Positions 45,770-54,740 of a stretch of DNA of 64,000 nucleotides are shown one piece after another (the first letter of the stretch is position 1; each line of letters starts with the position of its first letter). The notes beneath the pieces were generated by a model. That model worked only from the letters and a program-made list of their open reading frames with translations. It searched no databases and had not been told where the DNA came from. The DNA is taken from positions 1,736,001 to 1,800,000 of the forward strand of contig OZ257144.1 of the NCBI GenBank assembly GCA_965279205.1. The letters are read 5' to 3'. Both the position numbers and the translations under genes were made by a program. Source of the stretch: UBA7672 sp965279205 (GTDB lineage: Bacteria > Pseudomonadota > Alphaproteobacteria > Caulobacterales > Hyphomonadaceae).

Positions 45770-46750
45770 CTAGTCGGTTTCGTCCTCGGCGCCATCCGCC
45801 TCCGCAGGCGGCAAGGCCGGCTTTGCAGCAGGCGGCGCGGCGCCATTCCGGCGCGCTGCCTCATAAAATGCAATCGCGGCGGCATTCGAAACGTTGAGGC
45901 TTTCCATGTTCGCCCCGATCGGAATCCGCGCCAGGCCGCTACAGGCCTTGGCCACGCCATGGCGAATGCCCGCGCCCTCCGCCCCCATCACGATGGCCAG
46001 GGGCTCCGGCCCGGCGAACGCCTCATCCAGCGTCTGCTCTCCCGATCCGTCCAGCCCGATCACCTTCCATCCCGCGTCGCGGAGCGCATCGATCGCCCGC
46101 GAAATGTTGACCGAGCGTATCTCGTCAACCTGTTCGATCGCGCCCGCCGCTGCCTTCGCCAGCGCGCCGCCGAGCAGGGGCGCATTGCGTGTCTGCATCA
46201 CCACGCCGCCGATCCCGAACGCCGCCGCCGAGCGGAAGATCGCGCCCACATTCTGCGGATCGGTCAGCTGGTCGAGGATCACCAGCGGCCGCTCCGCCTG
46301 CATAGCCGCATCCGAAATGTCCGGCCCGTCGAGCTGCTTGCAGCGAACGGCGATGCCCTGGTGCACCGCGCCGGGCGCCAATCGCTGGTCGATATCCCTC
46401 GGCTCCATCAGCTCTGCGAACTTCGGCAACGCCTCGGGATCAAGCCCCGCGCGGATCGCGCCATTGCGGCTCACATACGCCTTGCTGATGCGCCGCTTCG
46501 GATTGGCCAGCGCCGCGCTTGCCGCGTGCAGCCCCCAGATCCAGACCTCGCCATTCTCCTCGAACGCCGCATCGCGCCGCTCATACTGGCCCGAAGCCTG
46601 CGGCCGGTGCGGCTTGCCGCGTCCGCCCCGCTCGCCTCGCGTCCAGGGCTTGTCGCCTCCTCCATGGCCTCCGCCATCGCCGCGTTTCCCTTGGAAACCG
46701 CCCGATTTAGGCCCGTTTCCGGGGCGGTTGCGTGGTCGATCCTTCGTCAC
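45770..46750 (-). CDS. rlmB: TrmH-family 23S rRNA 2'-O-ribose methyltransferase (RlmB type)
   Basis: A 326-aa SpoU/TrmH enzyme predicted to methylate G2251 of 23S rRNA. The C-terminal knotted fold has the three SpoU motifs: LDQLTDPQNVGAIFRSA, IVMGAEGAGI and PIGANMESLNVSNAAAIAFYEA. The N-terminus is a Gly/Arg-rich tail (KRGDGGGHGGGDKPWTR) typical of alphaproteobacterial forms. GTG 46750 is preferred; TTG 46768 is a possible alternative. tRNA-Tyr lies upstream on the other strand. Confidence 0.9.
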   Translation of the reverse strand: MTKDRPRNRPGNGPKSGGFQGKRGDGGGHGGGDKPWTRGERGGRGKPHRPQASGQYERRDAAFEENGEVWIWGLHAASAALANPKRRISKAYVSRNGAIRAGLDPEALPKFAELMEPRDIDQRLAPGAVHQGIAVRCKQLDGPDISDAAMQAERPLVILDQLTDPQNVGAIFRSAAAFGIGGVVMQTRNAPLLGGALAKAAAGAIEQVDEIRSVNISRAIDALRDAGWKVIGLDGSGEQTLDEAFAGPEPLAIVMGAEGAGIRHGVAKACSGLARIPIGANMESLNVSNAAAIAFYEAARRNGAAPPAAKPALPPAEADGAEDETD

Positions 46751-46843
46751 TATAAGACGCGCTCCCAAGTGAGGCCGGGCCCCGTTTCGGTCTCATTAGC
46801 GGCGGCGTCAAGCCATCGCGATGTGTCTCGCAAGAGGCGGCCT

Positions 46844-46929
46844 GGAAGGGTGGGAGAGTGGTTAAATCCACGAGACTGTAAATCTCGCGCCGTACGGCTA
46901 CACTGGTTCGAATCCAGTCCCTTCCACCA
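46844..46929 (+). tRNA. tRNA-Tyr (anticodon GTA)
   Basis: An 86-base class II tRNA with encoded CCA. Acceptor GGAAGGG pairs with CCCTTCC; the anticodon loop CTGTAAA gives GTA with stem GAGA/TCTC; a long variable arm (GCCGTACGGC) and T-arm CTGGTTCGAATCCAG are present. It marks the left boundary of the island that follows; tRNA-Tyr is a common attachment site for integrating elements. Confidence 0.95.
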
Positions 46930-47151
46930 GCCTTCCCTCCCACTCGCGGTGGTGCGCCTTTCGCGGCAAACTATCGCCGTGTTCGGGCATTTGCGGTGCC
47001 GCAAGTTCTCTGCGTCCCTGATAGAGGCAGAACGGACGACATTTCGCCGCGAAATCTCTGTGGCCCCGGAAAAGGGTGCGCTTCTCGTGTTAGGAGAGGC
47101 AGCGTTGAAATTCTGGATCTGGCTCTCGCGCGGCCGACGCCGGGCGCGATG

Positions 47152-48561
47152 TCAGGCTTTGGCAGTGTTACTGATTCCTAGCGCCGCGCGCTGCTCAGGC
47201 CAGAGCATGGGGAGGATCATCCGGCGCAACCGGGTGACGGACAGACCGGGCGGGTGGCGACCGGTAACAATCAACTCAATTATGTCTGGCGCCAGGAAGG
47301 CAACCGGAAGGTGGTTCGCGATCAGGCGAGGCGAGACGTTCTCGGCCTCCGCGAGTTGCGCAAGGGAACTGCCTTTCTGAATGGCCTCCCACCACACCCA
47401 TCCCTTTGCTACATACCGCAACAGCGCCTGATCAACCTCAGGCGGTTCGTCGCCGAAGATCAAGCGGAGTTCCTGCCCACGACGGCGGGTCTGGAACGGC
47501 GCCGACAGCTTCAGAAATGGCTCAGCGAGCGCCTTGGCCTTGACCCCTAGCGCTGAAGCCAGAGTCGTCTGATCAAGGTCGATCTCCATTATGAGCGGAG
47601 CGATACGCACCTGCTTTACCAGGGACAAGGTCCCCCGGAGATCTTTAGCCTTCCAAAGTTCCTGCAGCTTCAAATCGACGCCAGAGGTTGCGCCTGCATC
47701 GGTGATCATCAGCATAGCTTCGATAGCTGTGCCGGATCGCTTCAGGTGTTCGACTACAAGCGATGCGACCGTCTGTTCGAGATGCTCGCCTGGTAGACGC
47801 CAGCCTCCCGTGTCGCTCCTCTTGGCTCCCTCGATTAGCCTCCGCGACACATAGTAATGTCGACGGCCAGCACCCGAGCCGCCGTAGCTGGGGCCGAGGC
47901 CATCGCCCGTCTCGTCCAAGAGCTTGCCCGTGAGAAGGGAGCGCCAAGCAACATTGCGTCGACCGCGTGTTGGCCCCGACTTCTGGGCCGTCAGCTGTGT
48001 TTGAACTTCGTCCCAGATCGCGCGATCGATGATGGGCGCGTGGAGACCTGGGTAGCTATTCTTGTGGTGTCGGATTTCGCCGATGTAGACGGGATTTGTA
48101 AGCAGCCAGTGGATCCCGCCGCGGGAGAATATAGGACCAACATCAGATCCCGTCGGCGCCCGGGATCGAAGTCCCGCCGCGATCGCAGCGTTCCGGGTCT
48201 TAACGACACATCGATGTATCCGGTAGAGATCGAAAATCTGTCTGACGATCAACGCCTCGGTATCGTTGATGTGAAGCTGACGATCCTTTGCGAAATAGCC
48301 CAGCGATGGGATTCCGCCCATCCATATGCCTTTCCTCTTGGATGCTGCGAACTTGTCCCGGATGCGCTCAGCTGTGACCTCGCGTTCAAATTGCGCGAAC
48401 GACAGCAGCACGTTTAGGACGAGCCGTCCCATCGAAGTCGCCGTGTTGAACGACTGCGTCACCGAGGCGAATGAACAGTTGGCCTTATCAAGCCGCTCGA
48501 CGATCTTGGAGAAGTCCATCAGCGATCGGGTCAGGCGATCGATCTTGTAAACAGGCGCCAA
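47152..48561 (-). pseudogene. Serine recombinase, N-terminally truncated
   Basis: The reading frame encodes 469 aa of a large serine recombinase but starts in the middle of the resolvase domain (VYKIDRLTRSL; the normal protein has a further roughly 80 residues upstream with the catalytic Ser in its YARVST segment). The rest, including FAQFEREVTAERIRDKFAASK, the zinc/recombinase domain and coiled-coil regions, is intact. No ATG or GTG is available at the 5' end, only TTG at 48561. It is probably inactive as an integrase. Confidence 0.8.
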
Positions 48562-48638
48562 CCCGCGAAGGCTTGCTGGAACACGTCACGGCGATGACGC
48601 GGCTCCGCGCCAGGCGGATAGATTGCGGCGGACAAAAA

Positions 48639-48673
48639 CGCGGACGAACCTTTCGGTCCGTCCGCGAATTTTT
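48639..48673. terminator. Bidirectional terminator between terminase and recombinase remnant
   Basis: A 12-bp stem (CGCGGACGAACC at 48639-48650 with its near-complement GGTCCGTCCGCG at 48655-48666) with T-runs on both strands. On the minus strand it ends the terminase operon, 19 bases past the stop. Confidence 0.85.
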
Positions 48674-48691
48674 CGTCGGGCATGGCAGTCG

Positions 48692-50353
48692 CTACGCCGC
48701 CTCATCCTCGACCCGGACGAACCCCGGAATTCGAACAAGCGCCTCCGCATTCTCGCGCGTCGTTCGGATGCGTCCGCGGTCATCCATCCGAGCAATGCTG
48801 CCATCCTTCAGATAGAAAGTGTCCATGCGCCGCTCCGCAGGCACGAGCACGGTCCAGATTTCTTCGGACTTTCTTTCGCCGGTGCGTTTGGCCTCCTGCC
48901 TGTAGAACTCCATGACATTCCACCCGGGGACCTTGAAGTTGTTGTACCAGGCGAGGAACTGCGACGTTGAATCGACCTGATCGTCGTACTTTCCTCGCGG
49001 AAACACTTCCAGCTCGTAGAGATACTCCGGCGCCCAGTGCGCGTTTTCTGGAATGAACACGAACCCATTTTCGATGATCGCGGTCTGAGAGGCCATGCGC
49101 ATTTCCTTGTCCCGATCGGGATCCACGCCGGTCGCCTTGGCGTATCCGTCATGGATGAGATCCTGGAGGAGCTGCTGGCCCGAGGCGCGGTTCTCGATCA
49201 GCACGGCCGTAGCGTTGAACGCCGCGTCCTGCTCGAGTACCGCCCGCTTGAGGTCCGGATAGATCAGGCGCTTGCGGAAGACATGGAGCAGATGGAGCTT
49301 CTTTTTCAGAATGCCCCAGGTCGTGCACACCGAATAATCGCTCCACTCGGCCGTCGTGTTGGCCGTGTCCCAAGACTGGATTATCCGCTCGAAATCCTCC
49401 AACACCGGCATTTTGTCCGGGGGCACGCGCTTGAACCACTTGATCTGAACAATGCCGCCGCCCGCTGCCGTCGGCCGTTGCTGCCATTGGGTCGCCCATG
49501 CGGCTTCACCGATGGTCGCCCTTATCCGGAGCAGCTCCGCTTCCGGGAAACGCTCCGGGTGAAGCGGCTCGCCTTCTTTGCGGGTCCAGGTGTGCCGGCC
49601 GATGAAAGTCTCGTAGGTCCATGTCTCGTCAGCGTCGGCGATCGCCGGCAGGTTGATGATCGTCCAGTCGTCGCTCAGGCCTGATACGTGGCCAACGAAG
49701 TCATCTTCATGCAGGCGCTGCTGGATAACCACGATCTTCACTTCCTTCGGATCGTTCTGCCGGCTCAGGAAGGTGTTCTCGAACGCGGCGTTGGAGGATC
49801 GTCGGACCGCCTCCGACAGCGACTCTCCGGACTTCTGGGGATCGTCGAACACGAGAAGGTCGGCGCCCAGACCGGTCGCTGTGCCTTCGATTGATGTCGC
49901 CCGCCGCACGCCGCCGCTGGTGGTTCGCAGCAGCAGCGGTGAGCCCCGGGCCGAGGCGAGGACGGGCCCGAACAGCCGAAGGTAGGTCGGACTCAGCATC
50001 ACCTTGCGAGTCTGCTCGCCGAACTCTCGGGCAAGCTCGTTCGAGTAGCTCACGCACATCACTTCGGCGCCGGGGTTATGGCCGAGATACCAGGCCGTGA
50101 GCGCCACCGAGCCGCAGATCGTCTTCCCATGCCGGGGCGGCACGGTGATCATGACGCGGTTGAGGTCGCCTTCCGCGACCTTCTGCAGCGTAGCGCTGAT
50201 CAGATCGAGGTAGAACGCCCAGAGCACCTTGACGTGCGGCTTCACCGCGGGGAATGCGACCACGCGGGTGAACATCGGCAAGTCGCGGCGGAGGATGGCG
50301 TCGACCATTTCTGGAGGAAGGTCATCGAGCGAGTCTTTAAGTTTCTTCGTCAT
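48692..50353 (-). CDS. Phage terminase large subunit
   Basis: A 553-aa DNA-packaging motor. The ATPase part has Walker A PPRHGKT (72-78) and Walker B LLVFDDP (166-172); the C-terminal RNase H-like nuclease has SWDTANTT (about 325) and the acidic DDQVDS segment near 475. It cuts and pumps phage DNA. Its start overlaps the DUF5681 gene by 17 bases, so the three minus-strand genes form one transcript. There is no portal gene after it. Confidence 0.92.
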   Translation of the reverse strand: MTKKLKDSLDDLPPEMVDAILRRDLPMFTRVVAFPAVKPHVKVLWAFYLDLISATLQKVAEGDLNRVMITVPPRHGKTICGSVALTAWYLGHNPGAEVMCVSYSNELAREFGEQTRKVMLSPTYLRLFGPVLASARGSPLLLRTTSGGVRRATSIEGTATGLGADLLVFDDPQKSGESLSEAVRRSSNAAFENTFLSRQNDPKEVKIVVIQQRLHEDDFVGHVSGLSDDWTIINLPAIADADETWTYETFIGRHTWTRKEGEPLHPERFPEAELLRIRATIGEAAWATQWQQRPTAAGGGIVQIKWFKRVPPDKMPVLEDFERIIQSWDTANTTAEWSDYSVCTTWGILKKKLHLLHVFRKRLIYPDLKRAVLEQDAAFNATAVLIENRASGQQLLQDLIHDGYAKATGVDPDRDKEMRMASQTAIIENGFVFIPENAHWAPEYLYELEVFPRGKYDDQVDSTSQFLAWYNNFKVPGWNVMEFYRQEAKRTGERKSEEIWTVLVPAERRMDTFYLKDGSIARMDDRGRIRTTRENAEALVRIPGFVRVEDEAA

Positions 50354-50768
50354 TGTCAGTCTCCTTGGGTTTGCCGCCTGTGAGGCGGGCTTTGAGGTCC
50401 TTCAAAAGTTCGGCGTCCGCCTTGGACCGTGAGGTGGTGTCGATTGCCGGCGCCTGGGCGTCATCGCGACGCTCCAAGCGATCGAGAAGTTCAATGGTGA
50501 GCTGGATGGCGCGCGCGTTGCCGCTGGCTGCCTGGTTCAGCAGCTGCTTGACGGCGGCCTCGATCTTGGTGATCGTTTTCCGACGGCCGCCCTCGGTCAC
50601 CGTGACCTTTTCGCGGGCAGCTCGCTTTAGGACGGTGGTGAGATTGGGCGAACCCTTCGGGCGGCCCTTGGGGTTGGCTCGGTCGCCGGGTTTGAATTGA
50701 TGCTCCACCGGCGGCTTGCCCTTGCCGACCTTGTAGTCGGGATCGTCGCCATCAGATTTGTCGGTCAT
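50337..50768 (-). CDS. DUF5681 domain protein (terminase-associated)
   Basis: A 143-aa basic protein with the DUF5681 N-terminal block (GKPPVEHQFKPGDRANPKGRPKG) that is very frequent in alphaproteobacterial prophages, next to terminase genes. It may act as a small-terminase-like DNA-binding protein. The ATG at 50768 overlaps the stop of the methyltransferase gene as ATGA. Confidence 0.85.
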   Translation of the reverse strand: MTDKSDGDDPDYKVGKGKPPVEHQFKPGDRANPKGRPKGSPNLTTVLKRAAREKVTVTEGGRRKTITKIEAAVKQLLNQAASGNARAIQLTIELLDRLERRDDAQAPAIDTTSRSKADAELLKDLKARLTGGKPKETDNDEET

Positions 50769-52174
50769 TGCGTTGCCTCCACTTCGAGTTCGGTGAATGA
50801 GCGCCCGTCGGCCTCGCGCACGACCGTGCCGCCGGTGAGCCGGAGCCACCGGCGGACGGCAACGTCCGCGTAGAGAGAGTCGAGTTCCATCGCGTAGGCG
50901 CGTCGGCCGGTGCGTTCGGCCGCGATCAGCGTGGTGCCCGAGCCCAGGAATGGGTCGAGGACAATGTCGCCGCGCTCGGTACAGTCGAGGATCGCCTCGG
51001 CGATCATGTCGACGGGCTTTCCCGTCGGGTGGAGGGCAAGAAGATCGCCTTCCATCGTGTGCCGGCCGTTGAAAGAGTTCATGCCGGCGTAGGTCCACGT
51101 GTTCGATCTGTTGCGACCGAACCGACCAAGCTGTATGTTGTTCTTGTGTGGACCGCCCTCGACTTTGAAGAGCGCGATCAGCTCATGCTGTGAGCGGTAA
51201 AAAGAGCCCATAGCAGGCTGCGTCTTTACCCAGGCGATGATGTTCTTAAGATCGCCGAAGACACGATCACCGACGCCCAGCAAGACGCGGATGCCGCGCC
51301 AGTCCATGAAGATGTAGACAAGCGCACCCGGCGCGCACGCTTCCCTGATGAGGGCGCAGGCGGAATTGAGCAACTGCTCGAGCTCCTCCGGCGTTCGGCC
51401 TTCGGAGCCCATCACAAATTCTGGGTGTTTGATCTTTCCGTTTCCCGGCAGATAATCCTCAATCTTGCCTCCGAACGGCGGGTCCGTGATAACCGCTCTG
51501 GCCCGCATTCCAGCCGTCAACGCTGCGTAAGACGCAGCCTGCAGGGCGTCACCGACATAGAGCCGGTGCACGAGGCCGGAGGTCGCGCAGCTGAGGATCC
51601 AGAGATCACCAAGCTTCGAAACAGCAGGCCCAGATTGAAGTGCGTGGGCGTCGACGTCTTCGACAGGCGCGAAATCCAGACCCTGAATCATCAGGTCGAT
51701 CTCGCCGGTCTCGAACCCGGAGATTTCGAGTGTGAGGTCGAGGCCGAGGACGGAGAGATCGCGGAACAGCTCTGCCAGCGCCGGCACATCGAAACTGGAT
51801 CGGTCAGAGAATTTGTTCTCTGCGATCATAAAGAGTTGGGCTTGCTCGGCCGAGAGGTGGTGGAGGCGAATGATCGGGATGACCGTCATCCCCAGCATCA
51901 GGCACGCGAGATAGCGCGCATGACCCGACAGGATCATTCCTGATACGTCGACCAGGATCGGCACGTTCATCTCGACCGCGAGGATAGTGGCCGCCAGGTC
52001 CCGGATAGTCTTTTTGGTGTGTCGACGCGGGCTTTTCGGGTTGGGGCGGATGGAGTTGATCGGCACGTATTCGACCAGAAGGCGCCGATCCTGCGGAGGC
52101 GGATCGATGCGTTCGGCTGCGAGCCAAGTTTTGGGCGGACGGGGTGGTAGGGAAGGAGGTGGGCGAAGCTTCAT
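50765..52174 (-). CDS. ParB-domain/DNA adenine or cytosine-N4 methyltransferase fusion
   Basis: A 469-aa fusion found in phages and islands. The N-terminal ParB-like nuclease domain covers about 34-130 (GHARYLAC motif at 84-91), and the C-terminal methyltransferase has the DPPF catalytic motif (231-234) and the SAM motif FLGSGTT (about 421), in the beta-class order. It probably modifies phage DNA before packaging. No restriction partner is adjacent. Confidence 0.9.
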   Translation of the reverse strand: MKLRPPPSLPPRPPKTWLAAERIDPPPQDRRLLVEYVPINSIRPNPKSPRRHTKKTIRDLAATILAVEMNVPILVDVSGMILSGHARYLACLMLGMTVIPIIRLHHLSAEQAQLFMIAENKFSDRSSFDVPALAELFRDLSVLGLDLTLEISGFETGEIDLMIQGLDFAPVEDVDAHALQSGPAVSKLGDLWILSCATSGLVHRLYVGDALQAASYAALTAGMRARAVITDPPFGGKIEDYLPGNGKIKHPEFVMGSEGRTPEELEQLLNSACALIREACAPGALVYIFMDWRGIRVLLGVGDRVFGDLKNIIAWVKTQPAMGSFYRSQHELIALFKVEGGPHKNNIQLGRFGRNRSNTWTYAGMNSFNGRHTMEGDLLALHPTGKPVDMIAEAILDCTERGDIVLDPFLGSGTTLIAAERTGRRAYAMELDSLYADVAVRRWLRLTGGTVVREADGRSFTELEVEATQ

Positions 52175-52230
52175 AGCAGGTCTCCATGTAAACGGAGACC
52201 TGTCGCGCTAATCTCGAAGGTGTTTCGAGT

Positions 52231-52950
52231 TCAGGTGACGGGGTTTATGTGAACCTGGTCTTCCACCCAACGAATCCGAACGATTGTCTGGTCGGTGACA
52301 CCGAGCTTCTCGCTTGCCAGCACGTGTGGTTCGAAATCTTGCGCGAGCAGGATCACCGCGCGCAGCAAGGCCATGTCCTGGGCAAGCAAGTCTACCAATG
52401 ACCCCTCATTTTCTTGCTGACTGATCAGGACCCGGATCCAAGCGAGGGCGGCGCACAGGTGGAACACGGGTCGGTTGGGATAGAACTCGCGGTTCTTGAC
52501 GTTTTCGGCCGTTCCGCCCTCTCTCTTTCTCAGGATGTGTTCGGCCATCTGGTTTTGCGACAGACGCCTTACTCCGGAGGGGAGTCGAGCAGCGGAACCC
52601 AGAGCTGCGCTTTCAATGAAGGCGATCGCCATTTCCCCCGCAGTGAGGCACTTTTCCAGACCGTCGGCCAGCGCTCGCCCGGCACGCAGGGCGTGATCTT
52701 CTGAGATAAGAGCGTGCATCGGACGAACTAGCTGGAGGTCCTCGGCGAAGCCATGGTCGAGTTCTGAGCGACGACGGATCAGGTAGGCGCAAATTGCGCC
52801 AAAGCGCTGGCTGAGAAGATCGTCTCCACTGCCAGCAGGAGGATAGGTCAACAGGGTCAACGCAAGTGCGGCTGCCTCATGCGGCGGTTGCTTGCGGAGG
52901 TCGATTTCAAACAAGCCGATCGGTGATCCCGAAACTTCCTCGGCACTCAT
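52231..52950 (-). CDS. Hypothetical island protein
   Basis: A 239-aa soluble protein from ATG 52950 with GGGGACGAC upstream. No domain is recognised. It is alpha-helical and has no signal. It could be a phage regulatory protein as the first gene of the minus-strand operon. The frame is open upstream to a TTG at 52974, which is a less good start. Confidence 0.6.
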   Translation of the reverse strand: MSAEEVSGSPIGLFEIDLRKQPPHEAAALALTLLTYPPAGSGDDLLSQRFGAICAYLIRRRSELDHGFAEDLQLVRPMHALISEDHALRAGRALADGLEKCLTAGEMAIAFIESAALGSAARLPSGVRRLSQNQMAEHILRKREGGTAENVKNREFYPNRPVFHLCAALAWIRVLISQQENEGSLVDLLAQDMALLRAVILLAQDFEPHVLASEKLGVTDQTIVRIRWVEDQVHINPVT

Positions 52951-53254
52951 GATGTCGTCCCCATGTTGACCCAAGCAACTGGTATGGGGGCGACAACCGC
53001 AAATTCAAGTTCGCACGCATCATTGCAGCTCGTTCGTCGAGGGCTGCCCAGCGTCTGCTTACCCGCGGATGAGGTACCGCTGTTCGATTCCTCAAGCGCC
53101 AACCAACCCCGGCTTCGTCACATTACCACTGGCGGGAACGGTGCGCATTCCGGACGCTCTAGCCTGAGTTCGGACTGGCCATCTTTGGCCCATTTGCGAC
53201 AGCAGCGGAAACAGTTACAAACATCAGCGTGGTTTGGGCAACGGGGGCACACTC
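52951..53254. other. Gene-free divergent interval
   Basis: It separates the minus-strand phage genes from the plus-strand gene at 53255 and must contain promoters for both, but none stands out. A T-arm-like TTCGATTCCTCAAGCGCC at about 53082 resembles the 3' part of a tRNA, but the T-stem does not pair, so it is not annotated as a tRNA fragment. Confidence 0.4.
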
Positions 53255-53905
53255 ATGCAGGAAATTGTCGGCTCAACAGTCCTGGCTGCCCTCCTCGCGG
53301 CGCTCGGTTTCCTAGGAAAGCAAGTCTTTGATTCCTGGCTGAGCTGGCGCAGGCAGAGGCGCGAGCGCCTCGCACGACTTGGCGTGCTCCGATCCCTTCT
53401 GCTTGCTTCAAGAGAGGTTTTCGACGCGCAAGTACAGCTGCGCAGGTCGCTTTGTCGAACTTATTGCGAGAAACAACCGAATTTAGAAGGATTGGCCTAC
53501 GATGAAGTGCTTGCCTCGGGCTATGCCAACGCAAGCAACGACGAGAAGACATTGCACGGTCTAGTTCGTCAGTACACGGTCAGCGCCATCAAACCTCTCA
53601 ACGCTGAGATGCGTGAATGGCTCCGAGCCGATGACTACTTTAAGGTTGCCGGGCATTCGAGAGCGCTTCGGGGACTATCACCCGCTCTTCAAAAATTAGA
53701 GGCGCACTTGGTGCTCTGGTCGGCGAAGTACGATTTCTGGATCCCGAACAACCCGGAAAGGGCGCTGGTTTACCTCGCGGATGAGCATGGACACGGGGTG
53801 GGCTTCCCCACTGGCATCGAGGACCTTGTAAGCGCCGTGGTCGACCGCAACGGGCCGTTCGACGCTCGCGATCGAGTCGAAGAACGTCCTGCAACGGCAG
53901 AATAG
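53255..53905 (+). CDS. Single-pass membrane protein of unknown function
   Basis: A 216-aa protein with an N-terminal helix (residues about 3-23, VGSTVLAALLAALGFLG) followed by a basic juxtamembrane stretch (RRQRRERLARLG) and a helical cytoplasmic domain. No motif is recognised. ATG 53255 is preceded by ACGGGGGC. It is the first plus-strand gene of the region that leads to the Tc toxin. Confidence 0.65.
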   Translation: MQEIVGSTVLAALLAALGFLGKQVFDSWLSWRRQRRERLARLGVLRSLLLASREVFDAQVQLRRSLCRTYCEKQPNLEGLAYDEVLASGYANASNDEKTLHGLVRQYTVSAIKPLNAEMREWLRADDYFKVAGHSRALRGLSPALQKLEAHLVLWSAKYDFWIPNNPERALVYLADEHGHGVGFPTGIEDLVSAVVDRNGPFDARDRVEERPATAE

Positions 53906-54026
53906 GGATCGCCCTGGCCTTGACCGTCATACGTCGCCACATCCTGTCCTCAAATCGCGACGCGCCCAAAAAACCCGTGTTCGTCGACAGAGATTTGACG
54001 ATCTGATCGGCTGCTGAAGTTTGCCA

Positions 54027-54248
54027 ATGTCTCAAATCCTCGAGAACGATGCCGATCTCGTTCGCAACGTGGCGGCCATCAGCCTTGGGGCCAGTGCGAG
54101 TCTGTCGCCGGACGGACTTCAACTATTGAGTTCGGATTACTCAGCGAACCCGTTGGAGACAATACGTCGGATCGGCAAACTGTGGCCGACTAGCGAGTTT
54201 CCATTGGCGGACATCGACAGCGACGGGTTTCTCGTCAGCAGGTTTTGA
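54027..54248 (+). CDS. Short hypothetical ORF before the toxin
   Basis: A 73-aa frame starting at ATG 54027. No domain is recognised, and the sequence is not strongly gene-like, although it is acidic and without simple repeats. It may be a fragment of a longer gene. Reported with low confidence. Confidence 0.3.
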   Translation: MSQILENDADLVRNVAAISLGASASLSPDGLQLLSSDYSANPLETIRRIGKLWPTSEFPLADIDSDGFLVSRF

Positions 54249-54740
54249 CAGCACCACGCCTGGGCCTGACCCTTTTGATATATTGGAAGAGAGCCGAAAC
54301 GGCATCATAGGGTGGGGGTCGCGGGGTCGATTCCGCCGAAAGAGGACGCAAAGCGTCATTTGACTCAAAACCTCGCCGATCGGGCGAACAGGCGGTCGCT
54401 GGCGCCGGTGAACTGGCAACTTTCCTTCCTGAGTTTTGAGAAAGCGATCTCGACGCGTTTTTCGGCAGGGTGTATGAAAAGCGTGCTTTGGAGATCCGCA
54501 GGATCAGTCGCGACGCGGTCGCTTAAAGAAGATCCGGCGTGATGTCCAACGGCCCAGGGGGTGGTGGCCGTGTCGTTGGGAATGATGCAATCCAAGTTTG
54601 TGCTCAGACCGCGCGGCGGCGGCCGAGGTGTCGGACGCCCGCGTGCGACTGGGTCATTCCTTCTGGCATCGTTGAAATCATGTCTGACCGAAGCCGGCGA
54701 GCGGAACACATCTGACATGTAGGCGGTTTGGGGGGGCGAC
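54249..54740. other. Gene-free interval upstream of the Tc toxin gene
   Basis: About 490 bases with no convincing gene. An AT-rich stretch (TTTTGATATATTGG near 54271) may contain promoter elements, but no clear boxes are seen. GGGGGGG at 54730-54736 serves as the ribosome-binding site of the toxin gene. Confidence 0.4.

Noticed and set aside
45545..47380. A 611-codon open frame on the plus strand across the rlmB region and tRNA-Tyr
   Set aside because: It is antisense to rlmB and the membrane protein gene, runs through a tRNA and has Arg/Pro/Ala-rich shadow composition without any family motif.
53075..53110. tRNA 3'-end-like stretch, possible attachment site
   Set aside because: A TTCGATTCC loop is present but the flanking stem does not pair and no tRNA of matching end is visible in the window.
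54542..54715. A 57-codon plus-strand frame upstream of the toxin
   Set aside because: No clear ribosome-binding site and Arg/Gly-rich composition; not convincing.
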